Positions 1-12,266 of a stretch of 64,000 nt of DNA are shown piece after piece; positions within the stretch are counted from its first letter, which is position 1; the number at the start of each line of letters is the position of its first letter. This stretch comes from Toxoplasma gondii ME49 (taxonomy: Eukaryota; Apicomplexa; Conoidasida; Eucoccidiorida; Sarcocystidae): contig NC_031474.1 in NCBI RefSeq assembly GCF_000006565.2, positions 2,515,662 to 2,579,661 on the forward strand. Reading direction: 5' to 3'. A program made the position numbers and the translations under genes. A model generated the notes under the pieces. The model searched no databases. It was not told the origin of the DNA and saw nothing but the letters and a program-made list of their open reading frames with translations.

Positions 1-34
1 TCTGTCTGTCCTCCACCGCGTTCCCTACTCTCCA

Positions 35-132
35 CCTTCTTCTCTCTACCTTCTTCTCTCTACCTTCTTCTCTCTACCTTCTTCTCTCTACCTTCTTCTC
101 TCTACCTTCTTCTCTCTATCTTCTTCTCTCTG
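35..132. repeat. 14-bp pyrimidine minisatellite
   Basis: The unit CCTTCTTCTCTCTA is repeated head to tail six times without error from 35 to 118, followed by one degenerate copy to 132. It ends 26 bases before the start codon of the first gene, so it lies in that gene's promoter or 5' untranslated region. Copy-number variation between strains would be expected. Confidence 0.95.
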
Positions 133-158
133 CCTTTCTCCCTGTCTCTGTCAGAAGG

Positions 159-3100
159 ATGTCTCCTGTGTCCGTGAGACGAGACAGGCCGACTCCCTCT
201 CGCGGCTGGTGCCGGCGAGCCGAGAGAGGCAAAGCAAAGGACATTGGATGTTTCTCCTCTTCTCTCCTTGCGCGTTTCTCGCCTCTCAGCATCGGGAGCT
301 GGTCTTCTCGACACCACTGCCGTTCGTTCTTCTCGATCTCTCCGTGCTCCCTCCGAGATCCTCCCTCCTCTCGAGACTTTCAGAGGTGCTCTCCTCTCTT
401 CAGCTCTCCCTTTTTTTCTCTTTCTCTCCGGCAAACGCGCTCGCTTGGTTCTTCGCTCCTCGGCTGCCTGGTTGCGCTTCTTCTCATCGGGCCGCTGCTC
501 CCCATCCCCTCTGCTTCTTCTCCCCTCCCGGCTGCGGCGTATGCGCACCCACCTGAGAGTCCTGCCGCCGCCTCGTCGCCCTCGCCTGTTCGTTTCGGGG
601 AAGCCAGCGTCGAGGAACCCGAACCAACCTCACAGACTGGCGACGACGGAGACGCTGGAGACAGGAGCGTCACTGTCTCCGATGTGGTGCAGGCGGAGCT
701 TGAGATGCTCGACCGGATTACGGCGGACCTGAGGCATAGCCCTCTCACTGCAGAGTTCGACGCGGAACTGGAGAGAAGCCTGGACCGGTAAGGCCTTTCG
801 CGCGAATGCATCGAACGTTCAGAAGGCAAACTGCCGCGGATCCTCTCTGCAAAGGCCAGGAGAAAACACCCTGCATGCCTGTACTCGTGTGTGACAAGCC
901 TGACAGCGAGAGAGAGAAAGAGAGAGAATGCGAGAGAGAAATGCGGCCAAAAGAAGAATGAAGAACGACTCTGTGCTTAGAAGGGATCTTGTGTGACGGT
1001 GCCTTCAGAAAAAAAACTGCAAGGCGGCTCTCTCTTGTTGGCGCTCTCCGTTTTTTGCTCTCGTCTTTCTCTTTCCTTTCCTACGCTTCCTCTTCTTGTT
1101 TGCGCCTCCTGCCGTCTCGCCTTCTCGCTGCTTCGCCGTCTTTTCCCATTCTCCCTCCCTTCGTGCTCCCTTCGTTCTTCTCTCGGTGTCTTCCGCCGAC
1201 GCCTTCTGCGTCCCTAGGCTGTCTCTCCCTCTCGCCTTCGCAGGCACCGGCCTCAGGGCGCTTCCTCTGCATCCGACTGTGTGCGTTCCTCTCTTCAGCG
1301 TCGACGATCGCTTGTCAGACACCGATCGGATGATGAAGACCGTCGGCTGCTTTTCGATAGCCCACCAGCATTTTACTGAGAACAGACCCCTCTACAAAGC
1401 TCTCGTCGAGAAGGCGTCTCCCGAGAAAGTAGGCGCCGTCTCAACCGAAGCCCCTCTCGACTTTTGCCTTGCCGTTTCTGTCCATCTGGATCTTTACACG
1501 AGACGACGTAAAGTGTGTTCATTCCTTCAAATTAAGTTGATTATACTTAAGATGTTGAAAACTAACAGCGCGGTCTGCATGCCTCGCCCTGCTCCGAACC
1601 TTTCGAGCCGCGCTTCCACTCACGCACCGTACAAGCCTCCAGACAGTTCTTGTGAGCACCCAATATCTGGCCTGCGTCTCGTCCTGTCTGTCTCCGCGCG
1701 TCGCGCAGCCTGCGTATGTGGAGTTTCGAGTGCCTGCGTCCGCCTTGCGTGTATCTGTTGCCTAGACGCTTTGCTGTCAGGAAAAAAGTAAGACCGGATT
1801 CGGTAGTGCAGCGAAAACGGCGAGAGCGTCCGTCTCAAATATGACGTTGGCGTCTGCTGAGGTTTTGGGAGAAGACGCTCCAGCAGACCACAGGTCGACT
1901 CTGTAAGAAGTTTCCTCTCCTAGTAAAGCGTGTGACCGGCGCTCGGCGTCTGTCGTGAACCTCTCGCGCGAGAGACGCTTTTTCAAGCGCCGCAGTCGAT
2001 GCGCATTCGATGACCAGAAGGGGTGAAGGTGGAGCGTTCAAGGTTCAGGTCCGGACTCTCGCAGGAAAGTTTGTCTGCATGCTCCGGAATGTGCACACCC
2101 GTACGCAGTCTTTGTTTGCGAGTCTCGCATTGGCGGTGCGTCGCGTCGAGCGCTGAAGACGCGAACGCGTTTTGTTTGGTTTTCCGAAAAGCGCGGAAAC
2201 CGCGTCGGAAGGCCAGTGCCGCTGCGTCTGCCACCCCGCATGCCAGTGTGTTGGATACGCGGTTCTCTGCAGGGCATGAGGCAAGATGAGATGCTGCGGC
2301 TGATGTTCCATGGCGCCTGGGTCGCTTGCTACCAGCGGTTCTCTTCCCCCGACCAAGTTGAGCGAGTTTTTCTAGGACTTCTGAGTGTGCAAGAGAAACT
2401 CACTGCGCTGCTGCGGCGCCCTGACACACCCCTGCGCTTTTCCAAGAAGCAGCATCACGCTGCTGAGGAGCTCATCCGAAGACTCGCGGTGAGCACAGGC
2501 AGTGGAGGTTTCTGCCTCGCGCGGCTGACAGTTTGAGAAATGTCGCGATTCAGGTTGTCGCGACTCCTGATCCTGTCTGGCCCCCCGGAGGGTCGTCAAA
2601 CTCGAGACATATGTGAAGGCCTGCTGTCCCCCAGCCTCCAGAGAGAAACAGAGGACTCGCATGGTCAGGGCGTCAAGCCCCCGCTAACTCTCGACATTTT
2701 TTTACGGTTGCTTCACAATGGTGACGGCTTTCATCTTCACGGAGACGAGCCAACAAATGCGTGTAAACGCTGATATCTACTATTTACATACGTCCACGCA
2801 CATCCGCATATGTCTAGGAATATGTTTCTCTATCGGATTCCTGAGTCATGCTGATTTCCAGTGTATGTTGCTGGACGCAGCGAGAGCGAAGTGAGAGAGT
2901 GACAAGGCGAAACGCATGTGAAGCATTCTTTTTATGTGAGGGAGGCGGGTGTCGGTTTCTGTGGTCGTGAGTGCTCCCCGCGAATGCATGTTTCCTCTCA
3001 TTCTGCGACGGTCTGCGACTCGGCTTTTCCTTTCTCTGCAGCGAGTGTCTCCTGAGAACCACAAGGCTATCAGTGGCTTTTGGGGATACACGTATGCCGT

Positions 3101-3233
3101 CGTCATCATCTTTCTTCTCTTCTTCTCGCTGCTCTGTCTCCACCGAGTAATGAAAACGAAGAAACAGCGCGGCGGGCGCCTGACCGGCGAGCCGACGCAG
3201 GCGCGGAAGCGCGGCAATGACAAACACCACTGA
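159..3233 (+). CDS. Type I membrane protein of unknown function
   Basis: Modelled as four exons: 159-787, 1299-1428, 2273-2488 and 3042-3233, giving 388 residues. All introns are GT-AG and phases match. A basic, Ser/Arg-rich N-terminus precedes a hydrophobic stretch at about residues 96-120 ending in an Ala-rich, signal-peptidase-like site near 129. The middle (about 165-325) is charged and helical, including the segment SDTDRMMKTVGCFSIAHQHF and a Trp/Tyr-rich block from exon 3. Exon 4 encodes one strongly hydrophobic helix at about 338-358, then a basic tail with KTKKQRGG and a C-terminal KHH. The likely topology is lumenal or extracellular N-terminus and short cytosolic tail. I do not recognise the family. 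The N-terminal 95 residues are compositionally poor and a later start or upstream recoding is possible, although there is no other in-frame ATG before the hydrophobic stretch. Confidence 0.7.
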
Positions 3234-6032
3234 CTCGGAGGGCAGAACGCAAACAGGAGAGAAAAGAAAGGCAATGTGTGGCGCAAACAAGACAAAGGCG
3301 CATTGAGGCGGAAATGGACATACGTCTGGGGAAAGGCAGAGACGCAGAATGCAGCGGCGTTGGAGGCGAGAGGAAGAGAAGGACGCCAGAACGACGAAAA
3401 GGTGCAGCTTTGGCTTAAACGCAGAAAGGAGGTCGGTCGGAAGGTAGCTGCCGTTCGAGCTTTTCATAGGGACTGAGAGCAAAGCTTCTCGAAATCGTTT
3501 CTTGTCGCCCACGGGGGAAAAGGGATAAGTTGAAGGATCGGTGGAATCAGGCAACGTCGACACAGTTTGTGAAACTCCTGAACAAAGTGGAGAGCCGAGA
3601 GATCTACGAAACGAAACGGATGCCAAGTCAGGGACCGTGAGGGTGGATGGAGCGTGAGCAGCTTCATGTTTGGAAGTTTCAGATGAAAACATGCGGTGGT
3701 CAGTATGTCTGTGCGTTGCCTCGAAACTTGAACGTCCAAGGCCCTGTGCCGTTGCTTGCGTTTCGGCGTCTTTCACTGGAAAACGACACTGGTGTCCTCG
3801 CGTTTTTTTTCTTCGCTTTCTGGCGGAAGGACGCGCGTCCTTGCCGAGCCACAGGTTTCTGCCTTTCTCTCACATTCGCCGACACAGAAATCCGTGGAAC
3901 CGTGAAAGCCGTGATTACCGCTCGGCAGGAATCCGACGCAGGCCGCAGGACCTTCTGAGTTCAGTGCAGACCAGCCTTCCGCGGTTGGTCTTGGCCTTGA
4001 CTCGAGCGAATGCGGCAGCGCATCCCCTGCGTCAGACAATAAGAAAGTTCGCCAGTGCGAAGGCGAGAGAGAACTCCCTCTTCCACAGAGTTGCTTCTGC
4101 TGCATGGTAGAGCGACGATCACCTGTCACCTAGAGTCGGTCATCTCTTCTCCCGCTTTCCTGCAACTCTCCTGTTTCTTGTCGGGACTGCATGCGCGGAC
4201 TCCTCAACGAGGGTGGGCAGGCATGGAACGTGTGACGCGCAGAAAGAACCGGAGGCGGAGACGCGGCATAGCCTGGCAATGCAACTCCTGCAGTCCAGTA
4301 CTTTTAGCTGTTCTCTTTCGCTGAGGCGCAGGCGTTGCCTCTCCTGCTCTCGCGTGAGCCGATGGTTCTCCTGCTCCTCCCTCCTGCGCTTAAAAGTACA
4401 GAGACTGCGAGTCACTGACAGTAGTCCGAAAAAGAGGAATCGCCCGAGTGTCGTCTCCACTTTGACTGGAGTGCTCGATTGTCTCGTCTGCGAGACAGCG
4501 CCCGCTACCAAGTTCAAACACAACTGCTGGAACTGTCTCCTGTGTGCCTGCGGTAGTCCTCGACCAAAAAACAATATGTAACGCCTCCAGAGAACGCCTG
4601 TTGTCACAGCAGATACGTCGGAGGCGCCAAGTCGCCGAGAGCGTATCAAATCGCCTGCTGCAGAGACTATGACTTCCAGGACGATGGTCCTGTAGACCTT
4701 CTGCACTTCCTCCTCGCTGGAGACCGAGGCACTTGCCGGATGTCTCGGAAAACAGAAAAACGCCCCGGCAGCCTCGAGAGCTCCGTCGACCTGCACGTTT
4801 CCAGTCGACTTGAGGCATGCAGTTCCACATTCACAAACTCCCCACCACCGAGTGTTTCTGAAGAGACAATCTTAGCCAAGAATGCAGCGAACGAATCATA
4901 CAACTTCGGTGAAGAACCCACCTTCGCAGTGAAGCGATTCAGAGTACCTCCGAACATATCTTTGCTGTCGAAGATTGGCGATCTGTACGCGCGTTGCTCT
5001 TTTATTTGTGTCCCGTGCGAAAACACTGTCTCTCCAGTTTTCTGTGTGATTGGTAACTACGCGATTTCTCTGAAGGCTTCAAATGGTTAAGTTGTGAGTT
5101 TCTCCGCCCACAGCTGCGGCCAAGCTCTCGTCGTTAGGGTCCCGGCCTCGATTCTGTTTAACGACATCTTTTCTCTGGCTCGACAGAGGGAACGCAAGAA
5201 AGGGGGATGGGGAGAGAGCGTGTGTCAACTCATGTTTCTGTTCCGGAGTCGTTTTTCCAGCTTCTGCAGAAGTCTGGACACAAGGTGAAAGTTGTCGACT
5301 CTCCACGCGCTGCGTCTCTGAGTCGTTTCAAGGTGCTCCTGTCTGTGACCATGCTGGTCGAAATACCGTGGAACGCCAACTTTACCTCAGATCTCGGGAG
5401 CGAGGCAGAAATTGTCTGCTACTCGGGCCATGGATATCAGAGGATCCTCCAGATTTATTCTCAAGGAATCTGTGTCAGAGAGTGAGGAAGGGAGACCTGA
5501 GAGAGTTCTCGGCATGAAGCTGTGCAGTTACAAGTTGCATGCATTGCATAATATCTCGAGTAGAAGGATGGCCTCACGGTGGCAGCAACCATGTGGATGC
5601 TGAGAAATTTTTAACGAGGCATTCGACCGACCCTGCACCAGTCAACTCTGGACGTCGGAGAGCTGCTGTTCTTTCCTCTGTCCGTGTGTCTTGTTACAAA
5701 GCAAAAGCTATGAGAACTGTCGCCGACTGCGACCCAGTGTTTTGGTTCCTTTCGCCGCGAAAATCCGAAACACAGATTTATGCTCCGTTCCGCCTCGCGA
5801 GGATTCTCACGGACCTCATGAAGAAACTTCTCGCATGCACCTCTCCCCCGCAAAATCGCAGACCTGCCCGACAGACACACACTAAAAAGAAGAGACGAGT
5901 AACCGGACGTCGATCTGTCCGTCGTTGCCTGCGTCCAGACTTCCGTACAGTCTTGAAACCGAGCTTTCTTCTCTCCACATCCACATGATTCACGAGTCCT
6001 GCTTTTCCCGTCGAAGGGGATTCTTCTGCTTC
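3234..6032. other. Intergenic, convergent 3' flanks
   Basis: The stretch lies between the 3' ends of the membrane-protein gene and the CRAL-TRIO gene and must contain both 3' untranslated regions. Open frames exist on the minus strand (for example 4140-4796 and 4667-5026) but none continues into a spliced model or resembles a known family. No repeat or RNA gene is visible. Confidence 0.6.
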
Positions 6033-8063
6033 TCACGCCTCGCGTTCTCCTGCCTCCGCTTCCTCGACGCTTCTCTCTGTGTCGCCTTGGCACCTGCGGA
6101 CCCTGCGCTGCAGTCGCTCCTCGGACTTGAGTCTCTGCAGCGCCTCTCGTCGGGCGTCCGCGAAGGCGGCGAACTGTTTCTGCTCTTCTTCCCAGTAGGC
6201 GTCGTGCTCGTAGTCGAGTTCGCACTCTCCACCAATGCAGGACTCGAGGTAGCCGGGGGGAATCTTTCTGCGGAGTTCCTCCACATGGTCCGGATTCCTG
6301 GAGCTCAGAAACAACACCTTCTTCGCCGTCTCCGGATGCACCATGAGGGAGACGAGACGCCAGACCGCATCGAAGTAACTCGGGGCGTCGACGATGTACG
6401 CCTCCGCGAGCACATCTGTGTAATGGTCGTTTAAGATGGAGACAATCTCCATCGAGACGTCAGTGTTTGGAATCTGCGAGATTCCCCACCCGTTGAAGTC
6501 GATCAAGAACACCAGCTGGTCGCGTCCCTGCATGCGGTCCAGACTCTGTATCGCGCGCTCCACCGTGTACAAGATATGCTGCTGCGACGACGCAGACGAC
6601 GTCCCTGGGTCGCGACCGGGTCTGCGCAGAAGCGAAAGGTGCAGAGGTTACATGGACCGTGAGCTCGACAGCGACGCATCAAAGGAAACAAGGTGAGTGG
6701 ACGTCTCTTTCTAACCTTTGCGCGCTTGCACTCGGAATCTCGCGAACGCAGGACTCCCTAACGCAGCTGCGTTTCCAACAGTGACGGACTTCCAACTAAA
6801 ACTCGAGAACGCGGCAGAGACACACGACTCGAAGAAGGTCAAAAGGTGAACTGAGACGAGACGTAACAGTCGCACATGCTGCGAGCGCGAACTTGGCATG
6901 CTGTTTCACTGGGCAAGCAGGCCTGAAGGAGAAGAAGCAGACGACGGAGAGCTGAAAGACTCTCGAAGACACCGAAGCGAAGACTGGGAAGCGAAACGAG
7001 AGAAAAAAGAGACGCGAGAGCAGTGAAAGAGAAGCGAGAGCAGTGAAAGAGACGCGAGAGCAGAGAGAGAGACAGAGAGAGAGGGAAGGCGGAGAGAGGA
7101 AGAGGAAATGGACAATCCTGGGTGAAAGGAGGAGCTGATTGAGAGAGGCTACAAGCGAGAAACAGGGACCTTTCTCGTCATGGCGGCAAATTCACTCTGT
7201 TTCTTCACCTATGGCCCTCTTTTCGTCCTCGCTTTGTTCGTTCTTCCTTTTTCGCCATCTTTCTTCCATGCGTATCCTCACTTGAAGTAGACCATCGCCC
7301 GGCCTGCGGCGTCGAATCCTCGCCGGTAGATGCTTCCTTTCTGAGCAACGTCTATGACGTCTGCAGGACAAATGCTCTGCGGTTTTCTTTCTCTTCTCCA
7401 GGCGAGAGTCCTCAGCAGCTGCTTGTGTGCCTCTGCAACGTTCCAGCCGTAGCTCCTCAAGTAGCGCGACAGCAGGAGGTCGTCGTCCACCCACAAGAGC
7501 TCTTCCCACTGCAGCGTCGTCACCTCCTGCGGCATGTTCTTCTTCTCGTCCTCCTTCGCAGTTGAGCTGAACGAGATGGCCGACTTCCAGGAAAACCATG
7601 AAGAGCTTCTGGTCCTCTCGGGCGCCTGCTTCTGCGCCACAGCGTCGGCGGAGGTTCCGCCGTTTTCCTGGGCAACTGAGGAGGAGGCTGAGACGCTTGT
7701 CTCAGCCTCGATCGCGAGGTCGTCGATCCGACGTCTCAGCTCCTCCACCTTCGCTTTCTGTTCAGGAGAGAAAAGCGAAGAAGGCAAGTCGGAGAGGCGT
7801 GGAGCCGGCTTGGCGAGTAGGGGAGGCGGACCTCCTCTCGGATTCGCGGCTCTCGACTGCGACTGCTCGGTCGCGTCTCCTTGTTCTGCGTCCGCTGCCT
7901 TGTCTTTCTCCTCGTGAGAAGGAGGAACTCCACCAGTCCCTCCCGACGCCGGAGGCGCGGCCGATACTGACGCCGCGCCTGACTTCTCGGCAGAGAATCC
8001 CCCAGAGCTCCCTCGAGAGACGTCGCCGGCCGGGCAAGGCTCTCTCTCGTGCGGCGCAGCCAT
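6033..8063 (-). CDS. CRAL-TRIO (Sec14-like) lipid-binding protein
   Basis: Two exons on the minus strand, 8063-7282 and 6621-6033, joined in phase across a 660-base intron (456 residues). The first 175 residues are low-complexity, acidic and Ser/Ala/Pro-rich. A CRAL-TRIO N-terminal helical region follows (about 180-235, with DDDLLLSRYLRSYGWNV), then the lipid-binding domain (about 236-400) with IYRRGFDAAGRAMVYFKPGR across the exon junction and QLVFLIDFNGWGISQIPNTD. These match the Sec14 fold, whose members bind or exchange phosphoinositides, phosphatidylcholine or other hydrophobic ligands; the ligand here cannot be told. The tail after about 400 is a charged helix. ATG at 8063 is the first in-frame one; upstream codons in the frame only offer TTG. 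The terminal TGA sits inside GCGTGAGA, which also reads as a splice donor, so further 3' exons cannot be excluded. Confidence 0.88.
7011..7063. repeat. 20-bp purine-rich tandem repeat
   Basis: About two and a half copies of a unit reading GACGCGAGAGCAGTGAAAGA, with one A/C difference in the second copy. The repeat lies in the intron of the CRAL-TRIO gene. Confidence 0.8.
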
Positions 8064-11000
8064 CGCAGACACAAAAGAGGAAGAATCCAAGGGGAGAAAG
8101 CCGCAGAAAAAGAAGAAACAAACTCAAGAGGCGGCGGAAGGAAGAGGAGAAGCTGAGGGCAGAAGAAGGTGAGAAAAGAACAACGAGAGAGAAAGAGAAG
8201 GAGAAGGTGAGAGAAGGAGAAGCAAGGAAAAATGAGGAGAGAGAGAATTTGAAAGAGAAGGACACGGGAGCGATAAAGCAGCCCAAGCCTTCGTTTGAGA
8301 AATGCACAAAACCCAGAGAAAAGAGCAGAGAGACGGAAAAACGCGGATGTTATGAAAAGTACAGCGGCGGAGAGAAGAGAATTGGCTGAGTTCTCTTTTT
8401 TCGAAAAAACCGCGGAAGGCCCGCTGAAGGCTGCACGGGAGAAGCGAACGCCGAGAAGGCTCGAAACAACTGGAAGTAAGCAGGGACAAAGGGGAGCGAG
8501 AAATCGCCTTCAGTCCGGGGACAAAAAGAAGTCGATTTGAAGTTTTTTAAAGCCGAGAAAAGCCGGAAAACCGCAAAGAAGAGCCGCAGCTAGTTGCCTG
8601 GAGCCCGGAGTGCGAAGAGATTCCTTTCGCTTGAAGCTCGAGAGAGAGGCGCTCTTGAGTCCTAAATCTTTGCGCAGAAAGCAGGAAAACGAAAGAACTG
8701 AATGTCATTTCTCTCAGGGTCTCGTACGGAAGAACGCGTTTCTGTCATCTTTCTCTTTTTTCTCAAACGCCGAACGTTAAAATCAGACCCGACAGCGTTG
8801 CCCTGCTGCTGCCTGCTGGCTAAGCAGCGTCCCGATTGTTCCTCGAACGGTCCGCGTTTCCTTACTTCTTTCCAGCGGAAAAGTTGAGAGCAGTGAAAAA
8901 CTCTCTTTCGGAGTTCCGGCCTCTTTCGCTGTGGCTCTTCACGGGACCGACAAGCCTGAAGGTTTTCACCGGAACCGAGTTAAAACTCGTCGTTTCTCAC
9001 GCATGGGGAAGAGCCTCCGCGCCGGGGAACCTTTTTTTCGTTGGGAGGAGCGCACAACGACGGGGAAGTCAGGAAGGAAAGCCGGAGTCTTGCAGGAGAA
9101 AGGCAGCTACGCGTTGAAAAGAAAAGCTGCTAAACGCCTCGAGAGTCAAAGTCGGCCGTGCAACAAGCCAAGCAAGGAAGGAGCGTTCCGGTCCGCCCGA
9201 GCCGTCGGGTGACCCCCGCGATTTTCGCAGGGGCATGAGGAAGCGGCGCAGACCGACAACGAGCGCGGAGGAGGCAGGAAACGAAAAGGGGACCGGGGGA
9301 CAGAGCGGGGAAAGTTCGAGAAAAAGAAAAAGAACCGCCACACAGCTTTTCGCAACTCAACCATGAACGTAAAACGCGCCGAAAACGACAGAGAAAACAG
9401 TCCTACGCAGGTCGTACCTAAACGGAGAACGTGGAGACGCGAACTACACCCTGCGGAGATTTTTTCAGGATGTTCAATCTCCCAGAGTCTCTCTTTCAGT
9501 CGAATCAAAAAGAGTCATCGACTACAGGAGTCCTCCTCTGTACCCTAGATCTTCTGTATATTGCGTAGGTTTCTTCGATTCCCCTTCCACCACTGCAAGA
9601 CAGAGGAGATCTCTCTGCAGTCACTGTGTATGGAAAGAACCGTGGAAACTGCTGTGTTTTTCTCGCGTTTATCCTTGGTAAAGAATCTGACGAGGCTCCG
9701 ACAGCAACACGGCTTAGAAAGACAGCAGTCTGGAGGAACATGCGTCGTTTCCGACACAGTTTTCGGCGATGTACACACACCAGGCTTAACTCCTTCGAAG
9801 GTGAATAGGAGGGTACTTGGACAACTTGAGCATTTAAAGAAATGGTGGCTTTCCGAATGCAGTGCTCTGGGAACAGTCTCCTGAACGACGTTAGAGAGTC
9901 ACGAAGAGGACATGACCGAAGTCGCATCCAGTAAACGAAGCGTTTCAACGTCTTTACAAACTCCACAGAGAAGACTGTAAATAGTCTTGTCTCAGGTACT
10001 ACCACATCCCGTTAGACATTGTTTTGCTTCGTTTCTTCGGCTTTCTTTTCGTTCGAAATCCCCCCTCCCCCCCAGAGACAGACGCGTTCCCCAAGGGGCG
10101 TGAGGAAGGAACGCACCGTCGTCTGTCACTTTCTCGCTCTCTGTTTCTTCTCCCCGAGATTGGTGCAAAGGCTGGAAAACGAGACACGAGCGAGATGCCC
10201 GAGTGCCTTGAGCGGCGGCGAAACTCGAGGCGTCCAAGTGAATCTGGAAAAAGTAGACTGAGAAAGAGGAACCGTTTACGTGTGTTTTCATTTCCCAACA
10301 GGTTCTCGGCTGCTCAAACGCGCTTGCCAGGCTTCTCACCATCGTTCTCCTGGCTTTCATGTTTGCGTGAGCTGTTTCGCGCCAGCAAGCTACGACCTCC
10401 GGTCACTTTCTCTTCTGTGCAGTGAACAGACAGGTAGCAGGAAGCTTCTAGCAATTTTTTCGGTGAGGTCAGTAGAGCTCTCTGCCTCTGTTTCGCATGA
10501 ACCTGCACACACCTATCTTCCTCACTGGATGTTCCTCTGGGTCCCCTTTCCCGAAGCAGGTAGCATCGTTTCTTCAACTCTGCATGTGACATTTCCTTTT
10601 CCCGGTCTTCGTGCTCCTAGATCGAGGCCTCGACGCCCATCCTGGAGTTCCCCTCCGTTCAGCGAAAAACGTGGAGCTGCTCAGCTCTGAAGAGATGGAG
10701 AAAAACCGGGAAAAGCCTTCTTTTTCCGGTTCATGCAGACTCGCTGACAAGCGTGCATTCACTCTGCTTGTGCCCCCTTTGAGAACAACGTGACTTTCCT
10801 CAACTCGAACGGAACCAACAAAGGCACTGGGGCTTTCGGGAGATGTGAGAACTGAACTTTTCAGCCTCGTGCGTCTTCTCGTTATGCTTTGTCGAGAGTG
10901 GAGACACGCGTCGCAGGCAAGTGGACTGTGTAGGGGGCGTTGAAAGTTTTTCGTCTTCCTTTTTCGGTTCTAACTGCATGCGTTTCGGACTTTGCAGAGC

Positions 11001-12266
11001 GCAGTGGGAAAACTGTCCTGTGGCATATGCAGAGTTCACTCCACTCCTCGCCTTTCTCGACATCGAGGCGAGAGAAACCTCAGGCGTTTTGCTGCTTCTG
11101 TAAAAGTAAAGGCCGAGGAGAAAGCGGTGGGGGGTTTGTGGCTGACATCTAAACAGCGACGTTCGCGGATCTCGTTCAAGCGAAGCTGGTGCCTTTCCTT
11201 TTTCTGGAAACGTTTCCTCGGTTCCTCCCTCGCTCTCTCTCTGTCCTCTTAACCTCCCTTTGTGGAGATGAGACTGAGATCTCATGCTGCCTGAAGCGCT
11301 CCGGCGGTCGTTCTTCCTTCTTCAAAGGGCAACGCCGTTCTTTACTTCGCCTGGGGCACCGTGAGGGGAGAGGTCGAGGCAGCGAAGAACAGCGAGGGGG
11401 CGAAGCGACGGAGCAGGAAACAAGGCAAGACCCTCCGCGGGGAAGAAAGGAAAAAATGGAAGAGGCGGCGTCGAAAACGACTGGAACGAGAGATCGGCAG
11501 CCGCCTCGGGGAGACACACACACACCCAGGCAAAGTAGAAAGGGAGACACAGACACTCTCTGGGCCTTTTTCGCGTGGGCTGCTGAAAAATGCTGTGCAT
11601 GCGCATGCCGACCTGAAGGAGGGAGGTGAATTCTTGGAGTCGAAAGTCCTTTTCCTGGAAGAAAGTCGACCAGTCGCGCCTTCTTCCCTCCATCCGAGAG
11701 TACGAAGACTCCGAACGACGACCTCCGTAGCTCTTCGCCGTTCGGTTCTCTCTCCCAGGCTCCGTCCGCGGCCAGGCTCTCACTCCGTGACAGCCTCTCG
11801 TGAGGGAGAAAGGAGAAAGAGAGAAAGGAAAAATAAGATAAAAGGGGAAAGGGGGGAGAAGAAGGAAAGGAAAAGGGACGAAAGGCAGAAAGAGGCTCTG
11901 TTGCATAGCACACTCGGTATAAATATCGGAGAGTCTCAGGCTTGTTTCTTGCTTTCTTCGCTGCAACCATTTCTCTTGTCGACTCCGGCGTCCTGCGTCT
12001 CCCTGTCTCCTGGTGCGTCGTCCCTTCTCCACGGACGCATCGAGAGAACGAACCTTTTTCTTAGTCGACTGTCCCTCAGTGCTTTCTTTTCCTCGCAAAA
12101 ATCCGCTCGCTCCTCGTCGTTCGCTCGTCCTTGGTCTTCTTTCTTCACCTTCTCCCTTCCCTGTGCCGGCCTTCTTCCTCTCCTTCCTCTCTCCGTCTCG
12201 CCTTCGTCTCCTTCCTCTTCTGGCTTCTCCCTTCGCGCTTTTTCTGGGTCCTTCCTGTCTTCCGAG
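8064..12266. other. Divergent intergenic region, CRAL-TRIO / Zuotin
   Basis: This 4.2-kb region must hold the promoters and 5' leaders of two divergent genes. The plus strand is purine-rich at about 8060-8480 and 11350-11900, then pyrimidine-rich at 12040-12300, so each gene's presumed leader is pyrimidine-rich on its own coding strand. A plus-strand frame stays open from 11361 into the first Zuotin exon, but its upstream part is low-complexity Arg/Lys/Ser/Leu and I treat it as leader. No other gene seen. Confidence 0.6.

Noticed and set aside
4140..4796. Minus-strand open frame of 218 codons in the first intergenic region
   Set aside because: It has no usable splice continuity, no conserved motif and a mixed Arg/Leu composition. 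The start is weak. Transcript data would be needed to revive it.
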